A DNA stretch of 64,000 nt from assembly GCA_040505895.1 (NCBI GenBank), contig JBEVXU010000020.1:62001-126000 (forward strand), written 5' to 3'. Position 1 is the first letter of the stretch. Every line of letters begins with the position of its first letter. Under the pieces are notes generated by a model. It saw only the letters and a list, made by a program, of their open reading frames with translations, was not told where the DNA came from and searched no databases. Below, in pieces: positions 40,680 through 49,051 of the stretch. This stretch comes from Vondammii sp040505895. GTDB taxonomy: Bacteria > Pseudomonadota > Gammaproteobacteria > Chromatiales > Chromatiaceae. Made by a program: the position numbers and the translations under genes.

Positions 40680-41397
40680 ATCCCTGATTTTTTTCTTTTT
40701 TATGGTTCTCACCATCGTCTTTGTTGCCGGACCACTGTCAATTATCGGCATACTCCTCCCCTACCGCTGGCGCTGCAAAGTAGCCAATTTCTGGGGCGGT
40801 CTCAATATCAAACTATTAGGAGGTATCTGCGGGCTCAATTATGAGATCAGTGGACTTGAGCGGATTCCTGAGGGCGGCGCCATCATACTGGCCAAACACC
40901 AGTCAGCCTGGGAAACCCTGGCTCTGCGCTACCTGCTGCCACCTGAACAGGCCTGGGTGGCAAAGCGTGAACTATTGTGGGTCCCCATCTTTGGTTGGGC
41001 AATGGCATTGGTTCAACCAATCATGATTGACCGGAAGAGCGGCAGAAAAGCCGTTCGTCAGGTGATTGAAACCGGCACAATGCGGCTTCAACAGGGACGG
41101 CTGGTAGTAATTTTCCCCGAAGGTACCCGTGTCGCACCTGGTGAGCGCAAACGCTACGGCATAGGTGGCGCCCTGCTGGCGGAAAAATCTGGTTTCCCGA
41201 TTATACCCATCGCCCACAATGCCGGTATCTTCTGGCGCCGGAGAGACATCAAAAAATATCCTGGGACCGTTCAGGTAGTCGTCGGTCCGACGATTGAGCC
41301 TGAAGGGCTGAGTGCAGCAGAAATCAATCGCCAGGTAGAAGAGTGGATAGAGTCCACTGTTGCTCAACTCCCACAAGCTAATGTGGCTAGAAGATAA
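40666..41397 (+). CDS. plsC: 1-acyl-sn-glycerol-3-phosphate acyltransferase
   Basis: 243 residues. An N-terminal membrane helix (about 5-30) is followed by acyltransferase motifs KHQSAWE (HxxxxE at about 77-82 in place of the common HxxxxD), IDRKSGRKA, FPEGTR and GFPIIPIAHN. It makes phosphatidic acid at the inner membrane. The HX4E variant is known in this subgroup. The stop codon lies inside an 18-base perfect palindrome. Confidence 0.92.
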   Translation: MILLRSLIFFFFMVLTIVFVAGPLSIIGILLPYRWRCKVANFWGGLNIKLLGGICGLNYEISGLERIPEGGAIILAKHQSAWETLALRYLLPPEQAWVAKRELLWVPIFGWAMALVQPIMIDRKSGRKAVRQVIETGTMRLQQGRLVVIFPEGTRVAPGERKRYGIGGALLAEKSGFPIIPIAHNAGIFWRRRDIKKYPGTVQVVVGPTIEPEGLSAAEINRQVEEWIESTVAQLPQANVARR

Positions 41398-41412
41398 GTG
41401 AGTACTCACTTA
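41395..41412. repeat. Palindromic element B (perfect 18-base)
   Basis: TAAGTGAGTACTCACTTA is a perfect palindrome whose first three bases are the plsC stop codon. It belongs to the GTAAG...CTTAC family. Confidence 0.7.
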
Positions 41413-41439
41413 CATTGTGCTATCCAATCCTATTATCTG

Positions 41440-41470
41440 GTATAGGAGCAAACCTATTTGCGAAGAACCC
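41440..41470. repeat. REP-type half element 6
   Basis: GTATAGGAGCAAACCTATTTGCGAAGAACCC matches one REP arm with changes; the opposing arm is missing. It lies in the 354-base gap between plsC and gyrB (41398-41751), which holds no gene. Confidence 0.55.
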
Positions 41471-41520
41471 TTCTCGATGGTGGTAGCACGATCATCACAA
41501 AGCAATGGCACAAAAGATAA

Positions 41521-41536
41521 GTAAGCGTTCACTTAC
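41521..41536. repeat. Palindromic element C (identical to A)
   Basis: GTAAGCGTTCACTTAC, preceded by AAGATAA as in elements A and B. It is intergenic. Confidence 0.68.
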
Positions 41537-41701
41537 TAACCCTTCCCACCTATTCAGCCTCCTCCATAGAGTTACGAGGGCGATATATCTATAGTCTCAA
41601 CTAGGCTGTTTTCCAAAGCCGCAATGGATCACTGATCGTGGCTTAAGAAACAGTTCCTAGAATCAGATCTACTATATGTACTGAATAGTTAGCGCTCTAA
41701 C

Positions 41702-41728
41702 AAAAAAAGCAGCCAATGGCTGCTTTTT
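41702..41728 (-). terminator. Rho-independent terminator of gyrB
   Basis: On the minus strand AAAAAGCAGCCATTGGCTGCTTTTTTT: an AGCAGCC / GGCTGCT stem followed by a T-run, about 24 bases after the gyrB stop. Confidence 0.88.
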
Positions 41729-41751
41729 CATGGATTCCTTATTGAATCGAG

Positions 41752-44157
41752 TTAGACATCAAGGTTCTCTACAGTCAGTGCATTCTGTTCGATAAACTCT
41801 CGGCGCGGCTCCACCTGATCCCCCATCAACGTGGTAAACACCTCATCGGCACCCACTGCATCTTCGATATTTACACGTAGCAATCTGCGCACTTCAGGGT
41901 CCATCGTCGTCTCCCACAACTGTTCAGGATTCATCTCTCCCAACCCCTTATAGCGTTGGATATGTTGCCCCCGCTTTGCCTCCTCCATAAGCCACTCCAA
42001 GGCCTGACCAAAACTGTTGGCATCTTTCCGTTTTTCTCCGCGTTTTACATAGGCACCTTCACCCAACAAACCATCCAGCTTCTGTCCAAGATTGGTCAGC
42101 TTTCTATATTCACTACTCCTGAAGAATGACCTGGGAAAATGATAGTCAGTACCAATACCGTGTACCATGCGAGAGACAACAATAATCTGTTCCTGGTCTT
42201 GAGTTTCATTGGTAAGAGAGACTTCAAAGCGGTTTGATAGGCTCTGCTCCGCGTTCAGACGACCACTGAGCTCCACTATCCACTCGGCCATAAAGTCACG
42301 ATCAGAAAAAGAGGCCTCATCTATTTTTTCCATATGGATGATCTGCTCAAGCGCCTCCTTGTCGTAGCGCTTGGACAGCCTGTTCACCATGCCGCCCACC
42401 GAGAGGTACTGCTTAGATATATCTTCCAGTGCACTGCCTGAGAGTGGCGGTGCATCCCCATTGACATGGAGCTCGGAGTTATCCAGTGCGGCCTGCAGCA
42501 GGTATTCATTGAGATCAGCATCATCCTTCAGGTACTGCTCCTGCTTACCCTTCTTTACCTTGTAGAGTGGTGGCTGTGCGATGTAAATATGACCACGTTC
42601 CACCAGCTCCAGCATCTGACGATAGAAGAAGGTTAGCAGCAGTGTGCGGATATGAGCACCGTCAACGTCGGCATCAGTCATGATAATGATGCGGTGATAG
42701 CGGAGTTTATCTGGGTTGAACTCCTCTCGACCAATACCACAGCCCAAAGCTGTAATCAGGGTACCCACCTCCTGAGAAGAGAGCATCTTATCAAAGCGGG
42801 CCTTCTCGACATTAAGAATCTTGCCTTTCAGCGGAAGAATTGCCTGAGTTCTTCTATCCCTACCCTGCTTAGCCGATCCACCGGCTGAATCACCCTCCAC
42901 CAAGTATATTTCAGACTGGGATGGATCCTTCTCCTGGCAGTCTGCCAATTTTCCAGGAAGACCGGCAATATCAAGTACACCTTTTCGGCGTGTCATCTCT
43001 CGGGCCTTGCGGGCAGCCTCACGCGCTCTCGCCGCCTCTACCATTTTACCGGCAATGACCTTCGCTTCTGCTGGACACTCCATCAAAAACTCAGAGAGTT
43101 TCTCTGATAATGCTGCTTCAACAATACCCTTTACCTCAGATGAAACCAGCTTATCTTTTGTCTGAGAGGAAAATTTTGGATCGGGAACTTTAACCGAGAG
43201 AACAGCCGTCAGGCCTTCGCGGGCATCATCCCCAGAGGTATTAACCTTCTGTTTCCTCGCAAGACCTGCCTGTTCGATATATTGGTTAAGTGTTCTGGTC
43301 AGTCCACCACGAAAGCCGGCCAGATGAGTACCACCATCACGTTGGGGAATATTATTGGTGTAGCAGAATATGTTCTCCTGATAGGACTCATTCCACTGCA
43401 TCGCAACCTCTACCACCACATCGCTCTTTTCCAGGGTAAAGTGGAAAACTTTCTCATGAAGGGGTGTCTTATTTCTATTCAGGTGTTCAACAAAAGCCCT
43501 GATTCCACCCTCATACTCAAAAATGTCCTCTTTATCCGTTCTATCATCGTGAAGAACAATACGAACACCCGAATTTAGAAATGAGAGTTCACGCAGTCGT
43601 TTGGCAAGGATATCGTAGTGGTACTCAGTATTGGTAAAGGTCTTTTTGCTCGGCTTGAAAGTAATAATAGTACCGGTCTTATCTGTCTCTCCTACTACTG
43701 CAAGAGGTGCCTGGGGTACACCGTAGGCATACTCCTGCATATGAGACTTTCCATTACGGAATATCTCCAGCTTGATATATTCAGAGAGCGCATTGACCAC
43801 AGAAACACCGACACCGTGCAAGCCACCCGAGACCTTATAGGAATTATCATCGAATTTTCCACCCGCGTGGAGAATAGTCATAATCACTTCAGCAGCAGAA
43901 CGACCCTCTTCAGAATGGATATCAACAGGAATACCACGACCATTATCAGAGACTGAAACTGATCCGTCTTCCAGAATAATTACTTTGATCTCGCTGCAGT
44001 AGCCTGCGAGAGCTTCGTCGATAGAATTATCAACAACCTCAAACACCATGTGATGCAGACCCGTACCATCATCGGTATCACCAATGTACATACCGGGGCG
44101 CTTACGTACCGCATCCAGCCCTTTTAACACTTTGATATTTGAAGAGTCGTAACTCAT
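41752..44157 (-). CDS. gyrB: DNA gyrase subunit B
   Basis: 801 residues. This is the ATPase and TOPRIM subunit of DNA gyrase, which introduces negative supercoils. The GHKL ATPase part has RKRPGMYIGDTDDGTGLHH and DNSIDEA, plus GGLHGVGVSVVNALS; the TOPRIM part has LVEGDSAGGSAKQGRDR and DADVDGAHIRTLLLTF; the C-terminal QRYKGLGEMNPEQLWETTM is present. It is the last gene of dnaA-dnaN-recF-gyrB and is followed by a strong terminator. Confidence 0.98.
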   Translation of the reverse strand: MSYDSSNIKVLKGLDAVRKRPGMYIGDTDDGTGLHHMVFEVVDNSIDEALAGYCSEIKVIILEDGSVSVSDNGRGIPVDIHSEEGRSAAEVIMTILHAGGKFDDNSYKVSGGLHGVGVSVVNALSEYIKLEIFRNGKSHMQEYAYGVPQAPLAVVGETDKTGTIITFKPSKKTFTNTEYHYDILAKRLRELSFLNSGVRIVLHDDRTDKEDIFEYEGGIRAFVEHLNRNKTPLHEKVFHFTLEKSDVVVEVAMQWNESYQENIFCYTNNIPQRDGGTHLAGFRGGLTRTLNQYIEQAGLARKQKVNTSGDDAREGLTAVLSVKVPDPKFSSQTKDKLVSSEVKGIVEAALSEKLSEFLMECPAEAKVIAGKMVEAARAREAARKAREMTRRKGVLDIAGLPGKLADCQEKDPSQSEIYLVEGDSAGGSAKQGRDRRTQAILPLKGKILNVEKARFDKMLSSQEVGTLITALGCGIGREEFNPDKLRYHRIIIMTDADVDGAHIRTLLLTFFYRQMLELVERGHIYIAQPPLYKVKKGKQEQYLKDDADLNEYLLQAALDNSELHVNGDAPPLSGSALEDISKQYLSVGGMVNRLSKRYDKEALEQIIHMEKIDEASFSDRDFMAEWIVELSGRLNAEQSLSNRFEVSLTNETQDQEQIIVVSRMVHGIGTDYHFPRSFFRSSEYRKLTNLGQKLDGLLGEGAYVKRGEKRKDANSFGQALEWLMEEAKRGQHIQRYKGLGEMNPEQLWETTMDPEVRRLLRVNIEDAVGADEVFTTLMGDQVEPRREFIEQNALTVENLDV

Positions 44158-44219
44158 ACACTGCTCCTGATTTCACTAGCAGGCATTATACACCTGATGT
44201 GGGAACAGGTGCTGACTGA

Positions 44220-45266
44220 TTATCTGATTGTTCCATGTTCCACGTGGAACAATTTAAGACCATCTGTAGTTATTGGATCTGTTCCCGTAAGGAATACTTG
44301 TGATTTCAGCTCACTCAACCTGTTTAATAAGAGCACTCTGTTTTTGCTGTCCAGTTCTGCTGCCAGATCGTCAATCAAGATAATTGGGGATATATTGTTT
44401 GCTCTTTGACTTATCGTCGCTTGTGCTAAATGCATTGCGATAATTATTAATTTTTGCTGGCCGCGAGATGCAGAGTTTTTTGCGCTTCTCCCTGTGAATT
44501 TTATGCTGAGATCTGCTCGGTGTGGACCAATTTGTGTAAATCCTCTCTCGATATCTTTTTCTCTAGATTTCGATAGTGATTCAATCAAACTCTCTTTTTC
44601 TTTCCATCCCTTTTTCCAGATTAATTCAACTGGAATGTTAGGTAGAAATAGTTTTATCTCTTCAACAGCTACCTCTTTAAAAAGATTAAAGTAGCTATTT
44701 CTCATTTTCTCCAATCTCTCGCCATAGTCTCCTAGAGTTTTATCCCATGTGCTAAGTTGTGATCTGCCATCTCGCAATGCTGCATTTCTATTAAGTAATG
44801 CCTTTATGTACTCTCTATGGCATTTTTTATATTCATGTTCCACGTGGAACACACCCCATTCAAGAAAGCGTCTTCTATATTCCGGGCCTCTTTCCAGGAG
44901 TTCATGACTATTTGGAGTAATAATTTGTAAGGGAGTGAGTTGTGCTAATGCTGAGAGCTTATTGACACTTTGTCCGTTATGACGGACTTCCGTCTCTCTA
45001 CTGGTTTTTCTTACACCAACCTGGTTTCTTTGTCCGGCACTTTCAATCATTGAAAATACCGTCAGTGACTGTTCGCCTCTTGAGATGAGAGAGCCAGCCC
45101 CTCTTCCACGAAAAGACCTTCCTCTGGCGATTGTGTAGATTGCCTCAAGAATGGTTGTTTTTCCCGAACCATTATCGCCCCATATCATATTGAGATATGG
45201 ATACGGATGAAGTGTGAGATCCCGTATATTGCGGAGATTTTCTATTTTTAGAAGGGATATGGCCAT
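44220..45266 (-). CDS. recF: DNA replication and repair protein RecF
   Basis: 348 residues. This SMC-like ATPase loads RecA at gaps together with RecOR. Walker A is GDNGSGKT (about 30-37), the signature region is SASRGQQKLIIIAMHLAQA and Walker B is PIILIDDLAAELD. The peptide FHVEH occurs twice (WGVFHVEHEY and LFHVEHGTIR), each encoded by a parS palindrome. The C-terminal FHVEHGTIR extends just past the normal family end. Confidence 0.96.
   Translation of the reverse strand: MAISLLKIENLRNIRDLTLHPYPYLNMIWGDNGSGKTTILEAIYTIARGRSFRGRGAGSLISRGEQSLTVFSMIESAGQRNQVGVRKTSRETEVRHNGQSVNKLSALAQLTPLQIITPNSHELLERGPEYRRRFLEWGVFHVEHEYKKCHREYIKALLNRNAALRDGRSQLSTWDKTLGDYGERLEKMRNSYFNLFKEVAVEEIKLFLPNIPVELIWKKGWKEKESLIESLSKSREKDIERGFTQIGPHRADLSIKFTGRSAKNSASRGQQKLIIIAMHLAQATISQRANNISPIILIDDLAAELDSKNRVLLLNRLSELKSQVFLTGTDPITTDGLKLFHVEHGTIR
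44236..44251. other. parS centromere site 1
   Basis: TGTTCCACGTGGAACA is a perfect 16-base palindrome matching ParB-binding parS sites of gammaproteobacteria. It lies in the last codons of recF. Confidence 0.85.
44836..44851. other. parS centromere site 2
   Basis: TGTTCCACGTGGAACA is identical to site 1 and exactly 600 bases away, inside the recF coding sequence. Confidence 0.85.
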
Positions 45267-45358
45267 GGCCTGGCCTTGATGACTTTGTGATTATCGATAG
45301 CGTTGTATTTTTTAAGAAGCCCCATGAGGCATTACTTTACCATCCTGGAGCTTTTGTC

Positions 45359-46459
45359 CTAGAGCCGCATAGGCATGATTACGTAGTTGCTGGCCTGATT
45401 ATCAAAGTTTTGAATCAAGCAGCTGCTGTTTGCGTCACTCAGTAAGAGCTTGACCTTATCACTGTCTATAACGTTGAGTACCTCGATCAGGTAGCCGACA
45501 TTGAACCCTATTACCAGTTGCTCCCCATCATAGGAGATCTCCATCTCCTCTTCGGCCTCTTCCTGCTCAGGGTTGTGTGCCATGAGTTGCAATGTACCGG
45601 TGTTAAACTGGAACCTGATACCCCTGTACTTTTCATTTGAGAGAATGGATGTCCTTTGCAAAGCAAGGCGAAGTTCTTCCTTATCAGCAGTGACCTCTTT
45701 GTCTGTAGTGCTTGGTATAACTTTCTGGTAGTCAGGAAACTTACCGTCAATCAGTTTTGAGGTGAAGGTTGTATCAGCCATTTTTATTCTTATGTGATTA
45801 CTGCTGACATCTATATCTACTGTTTCGTCACTTTCTGAGAGTAGTCTTGAGAGTTCAATTACTGCTTTTCTCGGTAAGATCACTTGGAGTTCAACATCAC
45901 TCTCAATCTGACAATCAGATTCGCTCAATGCAAGACGATGACCATCTGTTGCAACAGTTCTTACTACGCCCTGCTTTACCTCTAACAACATTCCATTAAG
46001 GTAATAGCGGACATCCTGTTGCGCCATTGCAAACTGTGTTTTCTCTATGAGCTGTTTAAGCTCCTTTTGAGGAACACTAAAACGGTGGCTGCTGGCTGTT
46101 GGTTCAATCGATGGATAATCCTGTGCGGGTAGAACGCCTAATGTGAATCGACTTCTACCTGACCTGAGGAGTGCTTTTTCGCCCTTAACTTCAAGTTGAA
46201 TATTTGCTCCCTCAGGTAGCGCTTTGCATATATCGAGTAATTTTCTTGCAGGAAGTGTGAAGTCGAATGTGTCATCACACTCTACAGGCGAAGTTGTTTT
46301 CATCTCTACTTCGAGATCTGTTGCCGTTATAGATATTTCACCATTGTCAGCATGTATCAGCACATTGGCGAGTATGGGTAGTGTTTGTCTCCTTTCCACT
46401 ACACCACTAACTTGTTGTAGTGGTTTAAGTAGATTATCCCTTTGGCTAACGATCTTCAT
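45359..46459 (-). CDS. dnaN: DNA polymerase III sliding clamp (beta subunit)
   Basis: 366 residues, the usual length. The ring-shaped clamp tethers polymerase III. The three repeated clamp folds are evident, with LPILANVLIHADNGEISITATDLEVEM, FSVPQKELKQLIEKTQFAMAQQDVRYYLNGMLLEV and the C-terminal NQASNYVIMPMRL. It lies between dnaA and recF in the origin block. Confidence 0.98.
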   Translation of the reverse strand: MKIVSQRDNLLKPLQQVSGVVERRQTLPILANVLIHADNGEISITATDLEVEMKTTSPVECDDTFDFTLPARKLLDICKALPEGANIQLEVKGEKALLRSGRSRFTLGVLPAQDYPSIEPTASSHRFSVPQKELKQLIEKTQFAMAQQDVRYYLNGMLLEVKQGVVRTVATDGHRLALSESDCQIESDVELQVILPRKAVIELSRLLSESDETVDIDVSSNHIRIKMADTTFTSKLIDGKFPDYQKVIPSTTDKEVTADKEELRLALQRTSILSNEKYRGIRFQFNTGTLQLMAHNPEQEEAEEEMEISYDGEQLVIGFNVGYLIEVLNVIDSDKVKLLLSDANSSCLIQNFDNQASNYVIMPMRL

Positions 46460-46683
46460 GGTGATGCTCTCTTAAATAATATTAAAGTATATTTATATAG
46501 ATTATTGTTGTTATTAGGCAGCCTTATATCAGTGGATAACTTATATATTTATTTATATTTCAATAAGTTACAAGACTATTCACTATTTGTTACCTGTTAT
46601 TTAGTATAGATAAACACTGTTAGCCACTTGTTGATAACTACAGCTTGCTTTTTTCTACTAAAAACATCAACAGGTTATCCACA
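46460..46683. other. Candidate oriC segment I (dnaA-dnaN gap)
   Basis: Very AT-rich, 224 bases. DnaA boxes: TTATCCACA at 46675-46683 (perfect, touching the dnaA stop), TTATCCACT (minus, 46531-46539) and TTATCAACA (minus, 46629-46637). The stretch 46474-46570 is a plausible unwinding element. It also holds the dnaN promoter. Confidence 0.6.
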
Positions 46684-48042
46684 TTAGTTTGTTAGGGTTC
46701 TTAACAGGTTTACATAGTCTTCGGCAATTCGATGGTCGCTATCTCTAAGCTCAGCAATTTTTCGTGTGGCATAGAGTACTGTCGTGTGGTCACGACCTCC
46801 GAAGGCCTCGCCCATCTCCGGCAGACTATGATTTGTTAACTCCTTGGCCAAAGTCATTGCTATTTGTCGGGGTCGCGCAATAGTACGGTTGCGTTTTGCC
46901 GACAGCAGGTCAGAGACTCGAATCTTGTAGTATTCTGCAACGGTCTTCTGAATGTTTTCTATGGTGACCATTCGGTCTTGCATTGCCAACATATCCCGCA
47001 GTGCATCTTTAGCGAGATCATGAGTGATCGGCTCACCGGTAAACTGTGCATTTGCGATAACTCGCCGTAAAGCGCCTTCCAGCTCACGAATATTTGAGCG
47101 CATACGCTTGCCAATGAAGAAGGCAACCTCGTTGGGTAGATTAATACCCCACAGTTGATCAGCCTTTGTCTTCAGAATGGCGACACGGGTTTCAAGATCG
47201 GGGGGCTCTATGGCCACAGTAAGGCCCCAGCCAAAGCGAGACTTCAGACGCTCTTCAAGTCCGTTGACCTCTTTTGCAAAACGGTCACTGGAGAGAATTA
47301 TTTGCTGTTTTGATTCAAACAGTGCGTTGAAAGTGTGAAAAAATTCCTCCTGGGAGCGCTCTTTGCCGGCAAAAAATTGCACATCATCAATGAGTAGCGC
47401 ATTGACTGAACGGAATCTGCGCTTAAATTCGTCCATTTTGTTATGTTGGAGTGCCTTGACCATCTGTGAGACAAAGCCTTCCGAATGGACGTAGACGACC
47501 CGAGCAGAAGGATTGTTATCAAGTATCGTGTTGCCGACGGCATGCATCAGGTGGGTTTTACCAAGTCCAACTCCACCATAGATAAAAAGTGGGTTGTAGG
47601 CCGTACCCGGATTTTTTCCGATCTGCATGGAGGCGGCGCGTGCCAGTTGATTTGATTTACCCTCAACAAAGGTGTCAAAGGTAAATGAGGTGTTGAGATT
47701 GCTGGGCAGCGGCTCATGTTTGCCCCCTGCGTTGGAGACGGCTTCCACCCTTCGCTTGATAACCTGCTCCCCTAGATTGGATGACTGCTTCCGCTCAGGC
47801 TGCTTTTTACTGCCGATTTCCAGTGAGACGCTGGGAGCACCTGTACCGGCAGACTCTTTAAGGAAGGTGTTGATATCCGTGAGATAGTGATCACGCACCC
47901 AGTTAAGAACAAATTGATTGGGCGCCAATAATCTTATGCACTGCTGCTCTTCAATAATCTGTAGAGGACGGATCCAGGTATTGAACTGTTGTGGAGAGAG
48001 ATCTCCCTCAAGACGCCCTACGCACTCGCTCCAAAAATTCAC
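46684..48042 (-). CDS. dnaA: Chromosomal replication initiator DnaA
   Basis: About 452 residues from a GTG at 48042, which gives the family-like MNFWSECVGRLEGDLSPQQFNTW and has AGAG 8 bases upstream; a GTG at 48051 is also in frame. Domain III has Walker A GGVGLGKTH and Walker B LLIDDVQFF. Domain IV has GGRDHTTVLYATRKI, the DnaA-box-binding helix-turn-helix. It initiates replication at oriC and is flanked on both sides by DnaA boxes. Confidence 0.97.
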   Translation of the reverse strand: MNFWSECVGRLEGDLSPQQFNTWIRPLQIIEEQQCIRLLAPNQFVLNWVRDHYLTDINTFLKESAGTGAPSVSLEIGSKKQPERKQSSNLGEQVIKRRVEAVSNAGGKHEPLPSNLNTSFTFDTFVEGKSNQLARAASMQIGKNPGTAYNPLFIYGGVGLGKTHLMHAVGNTILDNNPSARVVYVHSEGFVSQMVKALQHNKMDEFKRRFRSVNALLIDDVQFFAGKERSQEEFFHTFNALFESKQQIILSSDRFAKEVNGLEERLKSRFGWGLTVAIEPPDLETRVAILKTKADQLWGINLPNEVAFFIGKRMRSNIRELEGALRRVIANAQFTGEPITHDLAKDALRDMLAMQDRMVTIENIQKTVAEYYKIRVSDLLSAKRNRTIARPRQIAMTLAKELTNHSLPEMGEAFGGRDHTTVLYATRKIAELRDSDHRIAEDYVNLLRTLTN

Positions 48043-48051
48043 TATATACAC

Positions 48052-48428
48052 TCTGAAAAAGTAAAAAGATCCGGTATGCCTATTGTCTCGGCACGAAGTA
48101 TACGGAAATATATATTATACGGCCGGTGCGGTTTAGTTACCGGACAACACATTGTATTGGGGGTGCGGCCCGCTTTAACCGGCGTGGCTGCATAGGGCTG
48201 TCGATGACTCCCTTAATCAGCTAGAGTCTACTCCGCATCCAATGACTTATCCACAGGCATTTACGCCCGTTTTTAAACGGCTGGAGCTTTACTTACAAGG
48301 GCTTTCCGCTTTAGCTTTCTGTTGACATACAGGGGGGTACGGGTTATTCTGCGCGCCTTTTTTCAACGGCTTTTCTCTCCTTGCGCAATGAGGGAAGGTC
48401 AAATTTATTTAAGTTTACCGGTGACGTC
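48052..48428. other. Candidate oriC segment II (dnaA-rpmH gap)
   Basis: 377 bases between the divergent dnaA and rpmH genes. It has one perfect DnaA box (TTATCCACA, 48247-48255), a TATAAT-type -10 for dnaA on the minus strand at 48114-48119, an AT-rich patch at 48103-48119, and the rpmH promoter. Pseudomonas-type chromosomes place the origin here, so both gaps are candidates. Confidence 0.5.
48322..48350 (+). promoter_or_regulatory. sigma70 promoter of rpmH-rnpA
   Basis: TTGACA (48322-48327), a 17-base spacer and TATTCT (48345-48350). Transcription should start near 48357, giving a leader of about 70 bases before rpmH. Confidence 0.75.
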
Positions 48429-48563
48429 ATGAAAAGAACTTTTCAACCCAGCAACCTGAAGCGTGTTCGCACTCACGGTTTTCGTGCCCGTATGGCAACT
48501 CGCGGCGGACGCAAAGTGATCAACGCACGTCGTGCCAAGGGCCGTGATCGTCTGATCCCTTAG
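48429..48563 (+). CDS. rpmH: 50S ribosomal protein L34
   Basis: 44 residues: MKRTFQPSNLKRVRTHGFRA at the start, then a typical basic tail (RKVINARRAKGRDRLIP). ATG at 48429 gives the exact family N-terminus. It is cotranscribed with rnpA and divergent from dnaA, the standard origin arrangement. Confidence 0.98.
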   Translation: MKRTFQPSNLKRVRTHGFRARMATRGGRKVINARRAKGRDRLIP

Positions 48564-48592
48564 GGTCTGCGGTTAGCTCTGTCGTTTCGCAA

Positions 48593-48973
48593 TTGAAGAC
48601 AGGTGGAGCAGGATTCGACCGCACTCTCCGGCTATTGACGCCTGCTGAATTTAAGCAGGTGTTTCAGCGGTCTGAGAGATGCTCAGACCGCTACTTTACT
48701 ATCCTATATCGCCCTAATGCTCTTGCTCACCCGCGTCTGGGTATGGCGATTGCGAAGAAAAACCTTAAACGTGCTGTAGACCGTAATTTGGTAAAGCGGC
48801 TGGTGAGGGAGGAGTTCCGCCTCAACCGCTCCGGCTTGTCCGGCTTTGATCTGGTGGTGATGTGTAAAAGAGGGTTGCCGACCAGCAATAAAACCTTGTT
48901 GAAAAGCTCCCTTGAGAGGCTGATCGGGAAACTGGTGGCAACTCAACCGGAAAGAATCACTGACCAAAGCTGA
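48593..48973 (+). CDS. rnpA: Ribonuclease P protein component
   Basis: About 126 residues. It helps the RNase P RNA mature tRNA 5' ends. RLLTPAEFKQVFQRSER, LGMAIAKKNLKRAVDRNLVKRLVREEFR (the RNR RNA-binding signature) and DLVVMCKRGL are conserved. The start is uncertain: a TTG at 48593 is the first in-frame candidate, without a clear ribosome site. yidD, often between rnpA and yidC, is missing here. Confidence 0.94.
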   Translation: MKTGGAGFDRTLRLLTPAEFKQVFQRSERCSDRYFTILYRPNALAHPRLGMAIAKKNLKRAVDRNLVKRLVREEFRLNRSGLSGFDLVVMCKRGLPTSNKTLLKSSLERLIGKLVATQPERITDQS

Positions 48974-49051
48974 ATTTCTCTCCATATTATGATCATTTCA
49001 ATTCATAATGTGGAACTAATCTCTCCTAACTATCCTACATAGAGTAAGTCG

